Assembly (NCBI RefSeq): GCF_047302285.1
Contig: NZ_CP154845.1
Location: 2,542,001 to 2,606,000 of the forward strand
DNA: 64,000 nt
Source: Robertmurraya sp047302285
GTDB taxonomy: Bacteria; Bacillota; Bacilli; Bacillales; Cytobacillaceae
Reading direction: 5' to 3'
Under the pieces are notes generated by a model that saw only the letters and a list, made by a program, of their open reading frames with translations, had not been told where the DNA came from and ran no database searches. Below, one piece after another: positions 1 through 9,538 of the stretch. The position numbers and the translations under genes are program-made. Each line of letters begins with the position of its first letter. The stretch's first letter is position 1.

Positions 1-2835
1 CAGTGGAGGCTCGCCCTTTTCCTCTAGTACATCCATTTTCACACCCATTTCCTTATAGTTTGGTGTATGGGTGATTTTATCGTGATAGCTACTCGTTAAA
101 CGATTGACCGCTTCATAGTCTTCACTTGAATTCATCGTCAAATAGATTTCATTTTCTTTAACTCGGTCAGTAACCATTACTCTTACTTTTACTTGTCCAT
201 ATGGGGAGGTTAAACGAACTAAAGATCCATCCTCAAGTCCCCTTTCTTTTGCCAGCTCTTCAGACACATCAAGCCAAGGATGGGGAACTTTATGGGTTAA
301 GCCTTTAGAACGATACGTCATATTTCCTTCATGGAAATGCTCAAGCAAGCGACCATTATTTAAGTGAAGATCATATTCTTCGCCTGCCATAAACGGTGGC
401 GTCCAATCAACAGGATAAAGTCTTGCTTTCCCATCTGGAAAAAAGAAACGCTCTTCATATAATAGCGGGGTATCGGTTCCATCCTTTTTAACTGGCCATA
501 TTAAACTGTTCCATCCATCTAAACGTTCATAGCTCGCACCAGAAAAGATTGGTGCTAATGAAGCCGCTTCCGCCATAAGTTCGCTTGGGTCCTTATAATT
601 CCAATTGGCACCTAAGTGATTGGCTAGCTCTTGGAAAATGAGCCAATCTGGTTTTGCGTCCCCAAGTGGCTCAAACACTTTATGAAAACGCTGAATTCTT
701 CTTTCTGTATTGGTAAATGTACCATCTTTTTCAAGACTTGGGGCTGCTGGCAAGACGACATCTGCAAACTGTGCTGTTTTGGAAAAAAAGACATCCTGAA
801 CGACGAAAAACTCTAACTTTTCAAAGGCATCATGCACATGATTTGAATTGGAATCGACGATTGCCATATCTTCTCCAAATAAATACATCGCTCTTATTTT
901 CCCATCCTGAATGCCTTCTACCATTTGGTGGTTATTCATCCCAGGTTTTTCTGGTAGTGATACGCCCCATGCTTTTTCATACCGTTCTCTTACTTCTTTA
1001 TCTTGAACCGGCTCATAGCCAGGATACCAAGCAGGCATTGTGCCAAAGTCACAAGCACCTTGAACATTATTATGACCACGTAAAGGGTAAGCACCTGTCC
1101 CTTCACGTCCATAATTTCCTGTAACAAGCAATAAATTGGAAATCGCTGTACTTCCATCCGATCCGCCTAAATGCTGAGTAATCCCCATCGCCCATAAGAT
1201 ACAGACTGATTTCGCTTCATGAACCATTTCCGCTAATTGAATGATTTCTGCCTGAGACAATCCCGTAATTTCCTCTGCATATTCTAATGTGAATTTTTCC
1301 AACGATGCTTTATATTTTTCTACATCATTAACCCGTGATTGTAAAAATTCTTTATCTTCCCAACCTTGGTCGAAAATATATTTCGTTACAGCAGACAGCC
1401 AAACGAGGTCTGTGCTCGGTTTCGGATGAATATGAAGATTCGCTCGCTCCGCTAACTCATGCTTGCGAATATCAGCGACGATTATTTTTTGGCCATGTAG
1501 CTTATGCGATCTTTTAATTCTTGTAGCAAGTACTGGGTGAGATTCAGCTGGATTTGCTCCGATGACGATAATTAATTCTGATTTCTCAATATCACGCATT
1601 GTACCAGAATCTCCACCAATACCGACCGTACGCATCAGACCTGTGGTGGCAGGAGATTGACAGTAACGGGAACAGTTATCAATATTATTCGTTCCCATAA
1701 TCGAACGAGCAAACTTTTGGAAGATATAATTCTCTTCATTTGAACATTTGGATGAAGCAATATAGCCGATCGAATCTGGACCATGTTCTTCTTTAATGCC
1801 CGACAACTTTGATGCAATTAATCCCAACGCTTCTTCCCATGTTGCCTCAACAAACTCTTCCCCTTTCCGAATTAACGGTTTGGTCAAACGCTCTTCGCTA
1901 TTAACAAAATCCCAACCGAATTTTCCTTTAACACAGGTAGAGATACCATTGACGGGTGCTTCAGCTTGGGGCTCAATTTTCAGGATTTTTCGATCCTTTG
2001 TCCAAACCTCAAAGCTACATCCAACACCACAGTACGTACAAACCGTCTTTGTTCGTTTAATACGAGATTTACGCATCGCTGCTTCCACTTCAGAAATCGC
2101 AAAAATCTCTTTATAGCCCGGTTCTACTTCTTTTGTCATATCGATCATCGGTTCTAAAATCTTTGGTGGAATAGAGGTTAGAAATCCTGCTTCGCCGAGC
2201 ATCGTTTTTTCCATTAAGGCATTACATGGACAGACGGTTACACAATGACCACAAGATACACAGGAAGATTGATCGATGGGTACATCATTGTCCCAAATTA
2301 CCCTTGGCGCTTCTCGATTCCAATCGATCGTTAACGTTTCATTAACCTGTAAATCCTGACAAGCCTCCACACAACGCCCACATAAAATACATTGGTCCGG
2401 CTCATATCGGTAAAAAGGATGAGAATTATCGGGCGGATATGGCTTTGGTTTAAATTCATATTTTTGATGCTCAATTTCCAAGTACTCAGCTGTATTATGA
2501 ACGACACAATTGCCATTATTGTTATCGCAAACTGTACAATATAGCTCATGATTTTTTAATATTCGACTCATTGCCTCATATTGAGCATCCTTGACCATTT
2601 TTGATTGGGTATCAACCATCATGTCCGGTTCTGCCTTGTGAGTACATGCTCGAACCATCTCTCCATTTGCCTGTACGAAGCAAGTATCACATGTTTGAAT
2701 AGACCCCAAATTCGGATGGTAACAAATACTTGGAATCATATAATCTTGTGACTGAGCTACATCCAAGATCGTTTGTTCTTCTTTTGCGGAATACTCCTTG
2801 CCATTGATATGAATCGTAAATGCTCCGTTTTCCAT
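1..2835 (-). CDS. Formate dehydrogenase alpha subunit (molybdopterin, NuoG-like N-terminus), 3' end missing
   Basis: Read from ATG at 2835 (GGAGG upstream, inside the end of the transporter gene) for 945 codons without a stop, so the C-terminal end lies beyond the left edge. It would oxidise formate to CO2 in the cytoplasm. Seen: plant-type [2Fe-2S] cysteines C38, C49, C52, C64; a His/Cys cluster region around 100-113; two ferredoxin-type 4Fe-4S motifs near 149-160 and 192-205; a CTYCGVGC cluster motif near 266-273; and the active-site region NCSRYCQSP near 387-395 with Cys (not Sec) as expected Mo ligand. The layout matches the roughly 980-aa YrhE/YjgC family of Bacillus. The formate/nitrite channel 3 bp upstream supports formate as substrate. 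Confidence 0.93.
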   Translation of the reverse strand, partial: MENGAFTIHINGKEYSAKEEQTILDVAQSQDYMIPSICYHPNLGSIQTCDTCFVQANGEMVRACTHKAEPDMMVDTQSKMVKDAQYEAMSRILKNHELYCTVCDNNNGNCVVHNTAEYLEIEHQKYEFKPKPYPPDNSHPFYRYEPDQCILCGRCVEACQDLQVNETLTIDWNREAPRVIWDNDVPIDQSSCVSCGHCVTVCPCNALMEKTMLGEAGFLTSIPPKILEPMIDMTKEVEPGYKEIFAISEVEAAMRKSRIKRTKTVCTYCGVGCSFEVWTKDRKILKIEPQAEAPVNGISTCVKGKFGWDFVNSEERLTKPLIRKGEEFVEATWEEALGLIASKLSGIKEEHGPDSIGYIASSKCSNEENYIFQKFARSIMGTNNIDNCSRYCQSPATTGLMRTVGIGGDSGTMRDIEKSELIIVIGANPAESHPVLATRIKRSHKLHGQKIIVADIRKHELAERANLHIHPKPSTDLVWLSAVTKYIFDQGWEDKEFLQSRVNDVEKYKASLEKFTLEYAEEITGLSQAEIIQLAEMVHEAKSVCILWAMGITQHLGGSDGSTAISNLLLVTGNYGREGTGAYPLRGHNNVQGACDFGTMPAWYPGYEPVQDKEVRERYEKAWGVSLPEKPGMNNHQMVEGIQDGKIRAMYLFGEDMAIVDSNSNHVHDAFEKLEFFVVQDVFFSKTAQFADVVLPAAPSLEKDGTFTNTERRIQRFHKVFEPLGDAKPDWLIFQELANHLGANWNYKDPSELMAEAASLAPIFSGASYERLDGWNSLIWPVKKDGTDTPLLYEERFFFPDGKARLYPVDWTPPFMAGEEYDLHLNNGRLLEHFHEGNMTYRSKGLTHKVPHPWLDVSEELAKERGLEDGSLVRLTSPYGQVKVRVMVTDRVKENEIYLTMNSSEDYEAVNRLTSSYHDKITHTPNYKEMGVKMDVLEEKGEPPL

Positions 2836-2838
2836 CGT

Positions 2839-3672
2839 CTACCTCCTTGTTTTTTGTTTACTTTTCATTTCTAACAGATTGCTACCTTCAGACATTGCAG
2901 GTTTCAATGTTTCAATATAAGCGATCCAATACATCATTCCGACGAAAATTCCACCGCCAATAGCATTCCCAATAAAAACAGGGATAAAGTTCCAAATATA
3001 ATCCATCCAACTAAAATAGCCGGCAAAAATAGCTGCTGGGATGACAAACATATTGGCAACTACGTGTTGAAAGCCAATTGCCACAAACGCCATAATTGGG
3101 AACCAAATCGCTAGTATTTTTCCTGCGATATCTTCAGCTCCGTACGATAGCCACACGGCAAGACCGACGAGCCAGTTACAGCCAATTCCAGAGATTAAAC
3201 ATGTCCAAAAACTAGCTTCGATTTTTGCTTCTGCCATCGAAACTGTACTCGATAAATAAGGCTCTTCCCCGGTAAGACCAATAAGATGTCCGAAAAAATA
3301 AGCAATAAAAATCGCCCCAATAAAGTTGCTAATCGTAATCCAAAACCAATTATTGAGCAGTCGCTGCACCTTCACTTTCTTCGCTAAGCACGCAATAGAG
3401 ACGGCCATCATATTTCCCGTCAACAGTTCTCCTCCTGCAATAATTAAAAGAATCAAGCCTACAGGGAAAACTGCTGCACCTAAAAAGCTCTTAAAGGTCC
3501 CCCATTCATGAGGTAGACCTGCCACAATTCGAATATCTAATAGATACCCCATTGCAATAAACGCGCCACCAAGAAACCCTAAAACAAGCATGTTCACAAG
3601 TGGCAAATTGGCCTTACGATTCCCTGCTTCAACGGCTAACTCAGCAATTCGTTGCGGCTGATGAAACCCCAT
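2839..3672 (-). CDS. Formate/nitrite transporter (FocA/NirC family)
   Basis: 277 aa, normal length for the FNT family, a pentameric channel for small monovalent anions such as formate and nitrite. Several hydrophobic segments are visible, starting near residue 27 (NMLVLGFLGG), and the family-type stretch AGGELLTGN lies near residues 79-87. Start ATG at 3672 has a strong AAGGAGG-like site. The stop is 3 bp from the formate dehydrogenase start, so the two are almost certainly one operon, which favours formate over nitrite. B. subtilis pairs YrhG with YrhE in the same way. The direction of transport cannot be read from the sequence. Confidence 0.93.
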   Translation of the reverse strand: MGFHQPQRIAELAVEAGNRKANLPLVNMLVLGFLGGAFIAMGYLLDIRIVAGLPHEWGTFKSFLGAAVFPVGLILLIIAGGELLTGNMMAVSIACLAKKVKVQRLLNNWFWITISNFIGAIFIAYFFGHLIGLTGEEPYLSSTVSMAEAKIEASFWTCLISGIGCNWLVGLAVWLSYGAEDIAGKILAIWFPIMAFVAIGFQHVVANMFVIPAAIFAGYFSWMDYIWNFIPVFIGNAIGGGIFVGMMYWIAYIETLKPAMSEGSNLLEMKSKQKTRR

Positions 3673-3824
3673 TCCTCCGCCTCCTTTTTAATGTAAGAAT
3701 CATTTATTCATTTTCGAACATGATATTAGAATTTCATAAATGAGGAAAAAAATGCATGATGTTGAACAAAATTGGAAATGGATAATTTCAGAAGAGTTTG
3801 AATGAGAGGTGTTTTATAATTAAT

Positions 3825-4046
3825 ATGGATAAAGAATTGTTATTTCAACGAATTGAAAATATGATCATTTCATCTACCAAAAATCCAAAATATGTTTCAT
3901 TCTCAACCGTTAAAATGGCAGATTTATTTGGGGTTAACCAGTCAGAAATTGAAAATGGGGTTAATGAACTTATCGATGAAGGACGTTTGAAAAAAACACA
4001 GCTTTCTGAACTACCTTCTTATGAAGTCTATATGTTGCCTTCTTGA
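3825..4046 (+). CDS. Small winged-helix-like protein, unknown function
   Basis: About 73 aa from ATG 3825. The middle (VSFSTVKMADLFGVNQSEIE) reads like the helix-turn-helix of a winged-helix fold: a target helix, a turn at GVN, then an ENGVNELIDEGRLKK recognition-helix/wing region. It ends in a beta-like tail (YEVYMLP). Divergent from the formate transporter/dehydrogenase operon, so it could be a small regulator or an adaptor, but there is no direct evidence. The start is uncertain: GAGAGGTG lies 14 bp before the ATG, and a TTG at 3798 is also in frame. A long terminator follows at once. Confidence 0.6.
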   Translation: MDKELLFQRIENMIISSTKNPKYVSFSTVKMADLFGVNQSEIENGVNELIDEGRLKKTQLSELPSYEVYMLPS

Positions 4047-4049
4047 ATT

Positions 4050-4108
4050 AAAGAGGGATCAAAATCGATCGTAAGCCTTGATCGATTTTGATCCCTCTTT
4101 CCTGTTTT
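4050..4108 (+). terminator. Strong intrinsic terminator, 21-bp perfect stem
   Basis: Arms 4050-4070 and 4080-4100 are exact inverted repeats around a 9-nt loop, followed by a T-rich run (CCTGTTTTTT). It ends the small wHTH-like gene 4 bp after its stop. Confidence 0.9.
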
Positions 4109-4211
4109 TTGTCGTTTCTACTACTCTCTATGTCGAACGAAAATGATTTACTTTCAGTTTCTATTTCTGTTAAATTTTACATATTGGAATTATATTTTGG
4201 AGCGTAATTCT

Positions 4212-4445
4212 ATGAGAAAGTTTTTCCTTGTTTTCATGACTGTTTTTTTCCTTTTTGGGTGCACCCCTGTAGAAGAGGGATTTTTTCATCCCTCCTTCAT
4301 TATATTCTTTAAAGAATCTACCACTCTATCGATCTCCTCCTTCGTTGTTTGGCGTCCAAGACTAAAACGAATCGCTCCCATACCGACCTTTTCTGTTACA
4401 CCCATTTCTTTTAAAACAGGCGAAAGCTCTACACTCCCTGCGTGA
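4212..4445 (+). other. Lipoprotein signal-peptide-like ORF start, probable gene remnant
   Basis: ATG 4212 has TTGGAGCG 9 bp upstream and encodes a near-ideal lipoprotein signal: MRK, a hydrophobic stretch, then a lipobox FLFGC at residues 13-17, followed by TPVEEG. After about 23 codons the frame runs antisense through the 3' end of the cysteine desulfurase gene and loses any natural character. Read as the 5' stump of a lost lipoprotein gene, or a very short lipoprotein whose real end is unclear. It is weak as a functional gene. Confidence 0.3.
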
Positions 4446-5404
4446 CAAGCAGATCCTGTCGAGGCTGCCAAATAAGGAATCGCATCTAATAGATCCTGTC
4501 CCACTTTCCCGACAAAGCTAACATTTAATGTGTTTGGCAATCGTTCTGTTGGATGTCCATTTAACTGAACTCTTCCAGCAAATTCATTTTCTAACCTTTG
4601 CCAAAAATAAGTAGTCAGCTCCTGAACGCCTAAAGTCATTTTACTCGCTAACTCACAAGCTTTTCCTAATCCTACGGCAAGCAATGTATTTTCAGTTCCT
4701 GCGCGCATTCCATATTCATGACTTGCGCCGTGAATAAGTGGTTCAAGCTTCACCCCTTCCCTTACATAAAGAGCACCAATCCCTTTTGGAGCGTACAGCT
4801 TATGACCCGCAATCGTGAGCATGTCCACATTTAAATCTGCTACATTCACTTCTACTTTACCGATCGATTGTGAAGAGTCTGTATGAAAAACGACACCATG
4901 TTTTTTGGCGATCTCACCAATTTCCTTTATGGGCTGTAATGTTCCTGTTTCATTATTTGCATGCATAATCGAGATCAAAATCGTTTCCGTCGTGATCGCA
5001 TTATCAATTTCTTCTGGTGCCACTCTGCCGTATTGGTCTACTTCAACGTAGGTCACCTTGGCCCCTAATCGTTCAAGAAAACGACAAGGATTAATAATCG
5101 CCGGATGTTCGATTTTAGAAGTAATAATATGGTTGCCTTTTTCAAGATTCTGAAAATAAATCCCCTTGAGAGCCAAGTTATTTGCTTCACTTCCACCACT
5201 AGTAAATATAATCTCATTTTCTTTACAGTCAATAAGCTTCGCAACCTGACTTCTAGCTTTATGTAGTAATTCTTTCACAGGTTTCCCAGCCCAATGTAAT
5301 GCCGATGGATTCCCATAATAATCCATTAATAGAGGGGTCATTGCTTCCACTACTTCTGGGGCTATTGGGGTACTTGCATTGTAATCAAGATATACTTTTT
5401 CCAT
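4286..5404 (-). CDS. Cysteine desulfurase, NifS/IscS family
   Basis: 372 aa from the ATG at 5404 (GGAGG at 5412-5416); in-frame codons further upstream translate the RBS region and are not used. A PLP enzyme that moves sulfur from cysteine to a persulfide for Fe-S or thiocofactor synthesis. Seen: N-terminal YLDYNASTP, the GGSEANNLALKG cofactor region, HTDSSQSIGK, the PLP lysine in AGHKLYAPKG, and the mobile-loop cysteine in TGSACHAG. Most like the YrvO/NifS-type desulfurases of Bacillus. It follows the MFS gene on the same strand, but a terminator lies between them. No scaffold or tRNA-thiolase partner is adjacent, so its acceptor is unknown. Confidence 0.92.
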   Translation of the reverse strand: MEKVYLDYNASTPIAPEVVEAMTPLLMDYYGNPSALHWAGKPVKELLHKARSQVAKLIDCKENEIIFTSGGSEANNLALKGIYFQNLEKGNHIITSKIEHPAIINPCRFLERLGAKVTYVEVDQYGRVAPEEIDNAITTETILISIMHANNETGTLQPIKEIGEIAKKHGVVFHTDSSQSIGKVEVNVADLNVDMLTIAGHKLYAPKGIGALYVREGVKLEPLIHGASHEYGMRAGTENTLLAVGLGKACELASKMTLGVQELTTYFWQRLENEFAGRVQLNGHPTERLPNTLNVSFVGKVGQDLLDAIPYLAASTGSACHAGSVELSPVLKEMGVTEKVGMGAIRFSLGRQTTKEEIDRVVDSLKNIMKEG

Positions 5405-5437
5405 CGTCGTTACCTCCTTTTCCATCATTATAACAAA

Positions 5438-5462
5438 AGAGCACAGATAGACTGTGCTCTTA
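5438..5462 (-). terminator. Terminator between MFS gene and cysteine desulfurase
   Basis: A 9-bp stem (AGAGCACAG/CTGTGCTCT) at 5438-5446 and 5452-5460, followed on the minus strand by TTTGTTATA. The stem begins within the stop codon of the MFS gene. Confidence 0.75.
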
Positions 5463-6683
5463 CGTCGTTTCATTCAAAACAGGTCTTCCTGTTTCCACCA
5501 AAGTCTTGTTTTTCCCTAACAAAATAGATAGTAGCACTAGCAGGATTCCCGTTCCAACAAGGAGAATTTCAATCTCAATCAAGTCAGCAATCGGTCCGAA
5601 AATAAGCATCCCGATTGGCATCATTGATGTCGAAATCATTCCAAATACCCCAAAAATTCTTCCTAAATAGTTTTCTTCGACCTTCTCTTGAACTAATGTC
5701 ATCGTTGGCGTGTTGAAAATCGGCATCGCCACACCGAAGATACCCATGAAGAGTAAATAGAGCCAAAACATCGGAACCACTCCTAATGCGAAGGTGCAAG
5801 CTCCCATTAAAAGGCTGGCAAAGGTCATCGTGTAAACCTTATTTTTAAAGCCACCCCATGAAGCGATGATTCCTCCACCTGCCATCATTCCAACGGAAAA
5901 TGCAATTTCAATCGCTGTTAGTCTCCACACTTCATTTCCAAAACTACGTACTACCTGTAATGGCGTTAAAAATGCAGCAGGAGCCATCAACACGAAGAAG
6001 ATCGCAAAAAATAAGAAGAACACTTTTAAAAAGTTCGCCTGCTTAATATACACTAACCCTTCTTTCATATCGCTGAAATAGCTAGTCGTTTGTTTGACTG
6101 CTGCCTTGGCGTGGACTGGAATCTTGAAAAATACGAGCAAAGTAAAAATAGCAATTGCAGCCGTAATCACATCAATAAAGAAAATCATCTCAAGTGTCGC
6201 CCATGTTAGTAATCCCGCACTGACAATTGGAGATACAAACATAATGACCGCTTGAATACTCCCATTTATCCCGTTAATTTTCGTAAGCTGATCCTTTGGC
6301 ACAATTTGTGGTAAAATCGCACCTACTGCTGGTGTTTGAATTCCTGTCCCAAGCGCACGAATCGCAGCCATCACAAAGAGTAACCATGTCGCTTCATACC
6401 CCATTATAAATACAATCGCTAAAATAAGGGTAGCAATTGCGATCGACGCGTCTGCAACAATAATAAGAATTTTCCGATTAAAACGGTCTGCCCACACCCC
6501 TGCAAAAGGAGACAATATAAATGTAGGAATAAAACCGCAAATGATGTATAACGTCATCATCATACCTGATTCTGTCGTCAAAGTTATGTACCACATGATT
6601 GCATATTGGACAAGCGATGATCCAAAGAGCGAAATCGTTTGACTACTTAAAAAAAGGATAATGTCTTTCTTCCATTTTTCCAT
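5460..6683 (-). CDS. MFS transporter, DHA3-type drug/macrolide efflux family
   Basis: 407 aa, about twelve hydrophobic segments. N-terminus MEKWKKDIILFLSSQTISLFG, and the MFS signature between TM2 and TM3 is seen as FAGVWADRFNRK near residues 61-72. The pattern (short N-terminus, GxWADRxxRK, central basic loop around HAKAAVKQTTS) fits the DHA3 group that includes macrolide exporters and many uncharacterised Bacillus proteins. Substrate unknown. It is a single-gene unit with its own upstream gap and a downstream hairpin. Confidence 0.85.
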   Translation of the reverse strand: MEKWKKDIILFLSSQTISLFGSSLVQYAIMWYITLTTESGMMMTLYIICGFIPTFILSPFAGVWADRFNRKILIIVADASIAIATLILAIVFIMGYEATWLLFVMAAIRALGTGIQTPAVGAILPQIVPKDQLTKINGINGSIQAVIMFVSPIVSAGLLTWATLEMIFFIDVITAAIAIFTLLVFFKIPVHAKAAVKQTTSYFSDMKEGLVYIKQANFLKVFFLFFAIFFVLMAPAAFLTPLQVVRSFGNEVWRLTAIEIAFSVGMMAGGGIIASWGGFKNKVYTMTFASLLMGACTFALGVVPMFWLYLLFMGIFGVAMPIFNTPTMTLVQEKVEENYLGRIFGVFGMISTSMMPIGMLIFGPIADLIEIEILLVGTGILLVLLSILLGKNKTLVETGRPVLNETT

Positions 6684-6805
6684 TCAATCACAACCTCTTC
6701 TTTATACGAGAACCGTTTCTATTCTACTTGGAAACGACTCAATCTCCAAAATTATAGCAGATTTCTATCATAAGTATAGGATAAATTGATCAACAAAATC
6801 CTACA

Positions 6806-6839
6806 CCGATAAAAATAGTCGCCCATTGTGAGCGACTAT
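6806..6839 (-). terminator. Terminator of the NlpC/P60 gene
   Basis: Arms ATAGTCGC/GCGACTAT at 6815-6822 and 6832-6839, followed on the minus strand by TTTTTATCGG. It starts just after the stop codon at 6845. Confidence 0.8.
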
Positions 6840-6844
6840 CACTT

Positions 6845-7894
6845 TTATTGGATGATTCTTTTTGTAAACAGGTAGTTTTTTGACCAGTAACTATTTTGCA
6901 TTACATTTTTCGTGATTGCTACACCGAGAGATGTTGAAGCGTGAATCATACTTCCATCCCCCATATATATCCCCACATGGGCTACCCTTCCGTCACTATA
7001 AGAATCTTTCATCGTGAAAAACATTAAATCTCCAGCCTGAAGGTTTGTAACCGTTGTTCCTTTACTTGCTTGGTCTCTCGATACCCTTGGAATATTGATA
7101 CCCACTTGTTGGAAAACAAGTTGAGTGTACGAAGAGCAATCAAATAAGTTTGGTGCTTCTGCTAAAGTTGCACCAAACTTATACCCGGCGCCAATGTATT
7201 TTTTTGCCACTTCTAATACTTTTTGTCTTTGAGCCGCAACAGTCGTTTGATTATTATTTTTTACAGGTTCGTGCTCTTTAACTGGCTCCATCTCTTTCGG
7301 AGACCCGCCATCAGGTAACTTTAAAATTTGTCCATCTTTAATGATGTTTGAGGTAAGATTATTTGCCTTTTTTAATTCATCCACTGTTGTGTGATGTAAG
7401 CGAGAAATATTCCATAATGAATCGCCTGAATGGACGACATATTGTTGAGCTGGCTTTTGAACCTGAATGGAGCCATTCGATTTGTTAAAAGTGATATAAG
7501 TATTAAATAAGGCTCCACCTGCATGCAATGAGATATAAGCTGTTTTATTAATCCATCGAGGGGCTTTTATATTCACATATTCATTCCCCTTTTTAGCCTG
7601 AGTTCCACCCATTGTCGTCCGAATAGATGTAGAGCCATCGGTTACCTCATAGGTTAATGTCTTTTCTTCAAACTTAATACTATTGTATCCGAGAATTTTC
7701 GCTAATTGAACAAAGGGTAAATAATAAATCCCATCAATCCTTATTGGATTAATCCCATTTACTATTTTTCCATTAATGGCAATCCCAGCTGTCGGCACCT
7801 GTTCAACTTGCGCGCTTGTGCTTAAAGCCCCGCTCGATATAACCCCAATAATGAATACGATGATAGCCAATATTCTAAGTAGTTGTTTTCGCAT
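6845..7894 (-). CDS. Secreted cell-wall endopeptidase: LysM + NlpC/P60
   Basis: 349 aa. Sec signal peptide at 1-29 (MRKQLL, hydrophobic core, STSAQ). Residues about 35-145 look like a copper-amine-oxidase-N/stalk-type beta domain (INGKIVNGINPIRIDGIYYLPF). A LysM repeat follows near 152-195 (YVVHSGDSLWNIS to KLP), then an NlpC/P60 domain near 222-349 with catalytic Cys in FDCSSYT, His in VAHVGIY and the third polar residue in MIHAS. It is expected to cut the D-Glu/meso-Dap stem-peptide bond in peptidoglycan outside the cell. Good RBS (AAGGAGATAAAAAATG). Monocistronic. Confidence 0.92.
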   Translation of the reverse strand: MRKQLLRILAIIVFIIGVISSGALSTSAQVEQVPTAGIAINGKIVNGINPIRIDGIYYLPFVQLAKILGYNSIKFEEKTLTYEVTDGSTSIRTTMGGTQAKKGNEYVNIKAPRWINKTAYISLHAGGALFNTYITFNKSNGSIQVQKPAQQYVVHSGDSLWNISRLHHTTVDELKKANNLTSNIIKDGQILKLPDGGSPKEMEPVKEHEPVKNNNQTTVAAQRQKVLEVAKKYIGAGYKFGATLAEAPNLFDCSSYTQLVFQQVGINIPRVSRDQASKGTTVTNLQAGDLMFFTMKDSYSDGRVAHVGIYMGDGSMIHASTSLGVAITKNVMQNSYWSKNYLFTKRIIQ

Positions 7895-8164
7895 TTTTTA
7901 TCTCCTTTTTGAAGTTTTATGTTCTTTTTTAGTTTCACAATTTTTAACATGTATCGTTATGATGTGTTTTGATTTCATTTTTATTCTTCGAAAATTATCG
8001 ATTTTTGGGACTCGTTTAGTTTTTATGTCAATGACATGATTTTCTCCGTCGCTTGTAGGGTTTTACTTAAAAAATGGAGGAGTTTAAAAGAGCCAAATTT
8101 TACATACAATTGTACCTTTTGGAAATAAATATGTAGACAACATTTTCTGAGAGGACGAACGAAT

Positions 8165-9526
8165 GTGGATGATTTATTAATTGCACGGTCCTTATTTGGG
8201 ACAACGATGGCCTTTCATATTATTTTTGCAACCATCGGTGTTGGGCTGCCGTTTATGATTTTAGCTGCAGAATTGCTCTATCAAAAAACGAAGGATCTTG
8301 ATTATGTGGTGATGGCAAAGCGATGGACAAAAGCGTTTGCCGTTCTACTTGGTGTTGGAATTCCAACCGGAACGATTGCAGGTGTTCAGCTTTCCTTATT
8401 ATGGCCCGGTTTTATGGAAGTGATTGGCCGAGTAATGCCTTTGCCTTTTCAGATTGAAATCTATGCCTTTTTTGTTGAAGCACTGTTTATGTCCATTTAT
8501 GTATATGCTGCCGAGAGAATTGCACCATGGATGCGGATTGCCAGTTTAATATTAGTTGCATTAGGCGCCTTAGCATCTGCCGTTCTTATTACAAATGTCC
8601 ACGCTTTTCAAGGAACACCTGCAGGATTTCGCTATGAAAATGGACAATATCTCGATATCGACCCGTGGGCAGCGTTTTTTAATCCGAGCTTTTTTGTAAC
8701 AGCAGGTCATGTTGCTCTTTCTGCGTATGTAGTCGGCGCATTCGTCGTAGGAGCAGTTGCTTCTTTTAAATTAAGAAAGCAATCAGTTGGTTCAAGAGAG
8801 TATTTGTTTCATAAAAAAGCGCTCCATTTAAGCTTAGTGATTGGCTGTCTATTTGCTTTTTTCACTGCCTTAAATGGGCATTCTGCAGCACAATATTTGC
8901 ATGAATTCCAACCAGAAAAATTAGCTGCTGCTGAAGGGTTATTTGAAACGCAATCGCACGCCCCACTTGCCATCGGCGGTTTCACGGATAAAGAAACGCA
9001 AGAAGTGAAATGGGCGCTTGAAATTCCTTGGGCTCTCAGTTTTCTTTCAGGAAACAGCTTTGACACGGTTGTTGTTGGACTAAATGACTTTCCTGAAGAA
9101 TATTGGCCACCACTATTTATCCATACCCTTTTCAATGGAATGGTCGGTATCGGCACTCTACTTATACTAATCCCACTCCTTGTTTTTGCATGGAGAAAAG
9201 TTCTCAAAAGGAAGACCTATCCAAAACCATTGCTCTGGACGCTCGTCATGTGCGGACCATTAGCTGTTCTTGCGATTGAATTCGGCTGGGTATTTGCTTG
9301 TACTGGACGACAGCCATGGGTCATTTACCGGATTCTTAGCACCGCAGAGTCTGCGACAACTGCCACAAATTTAGCTACGTTGTTCATCTTATTTATTGCC
9401 GTTTATATTATTTTGGCGATTGCCGTTGTTGCTGTATTATTATATTTCTTTCGAAAAAATAGTGTTTTGGATGATATTGAGCGGGCAGAAAAGAAGGATG
9501 TACCACTATTTAGTACAAATACATAG
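8165..9526 (+). CDS. ythA: Cytochrome bd oxidase subunit I (YthA type)
   Basis: 453 aa, terminal quinol oxidase subunit that carries the hemes, in the cytoplasmic membrane. Seen: N-terminal heme-ligand His in MAFHIIFATIGVG, a second conserved His in AGHVALSAY, and the GRQPWVIYR motif near 385. The Q-loop is short, as in the cyanide-insensitive/YthA group rather than E. coli CydA. The GTG start is 10 bp after GAGG. An ATG two bases earlier is out of frame and would read only a few codons. The following gene is CydB, with 12 bp between stop and start. Confidence 0.93.
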   Translation: MDDLLIARSLFGTTMAFHIIFATIGVGLPFMILAAELLYQKTKDLDYVVMAKRWTKAFAVLLGVGIPTGTIAGVQLSLLWPGFMEVIGRVMPLPFQIEIYAFFVEALFMSIYVYAAERIAPWMRIASLILVALGALASAVLITNVHAFQGTPAGFRYENGQYLDIDPWAAFFNPSFFVTAGHVALSAYVVGAFVVGAVASFKLRKQSVGSREYLFHKKALHLSLVIGCLFAFFTALNGHSAAQYLHEFQPEKLAAAEGLFETQSHAPLAIGGFTDKETQEVKWALEIPWALSFLSGNSFDTVVVGLNDFPEEYWPPLFIHTLFNGMVGIGTLLILIPLLVFAWRKVLKRKTYPKPLLWTLVMCGPLAVLAIEFGWVFACTGRQPWVIYRILSTAESATTATNLATLFILFIAVYIILAIAVVAVLLYFFRKNSVLDDIERAEKKDVPLFSTNT

Positions 9527-9538
9527 GAGGAGTTGGAT

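Noticed and set aside
1..2835. Selenocysteine codon in the formate dehydrogenase
   Set aside because: The Mo-ligand codon reads TGT (Cys) in CSRYCQSP and no in-frame TGA occurs.
8163..8167. ATG two bases before the GTG start of cytochrome bd subunit I as true start
   Set aside because: It reads a different frame with a quick stop; the GTG frame gives the full conserved N-terminus.
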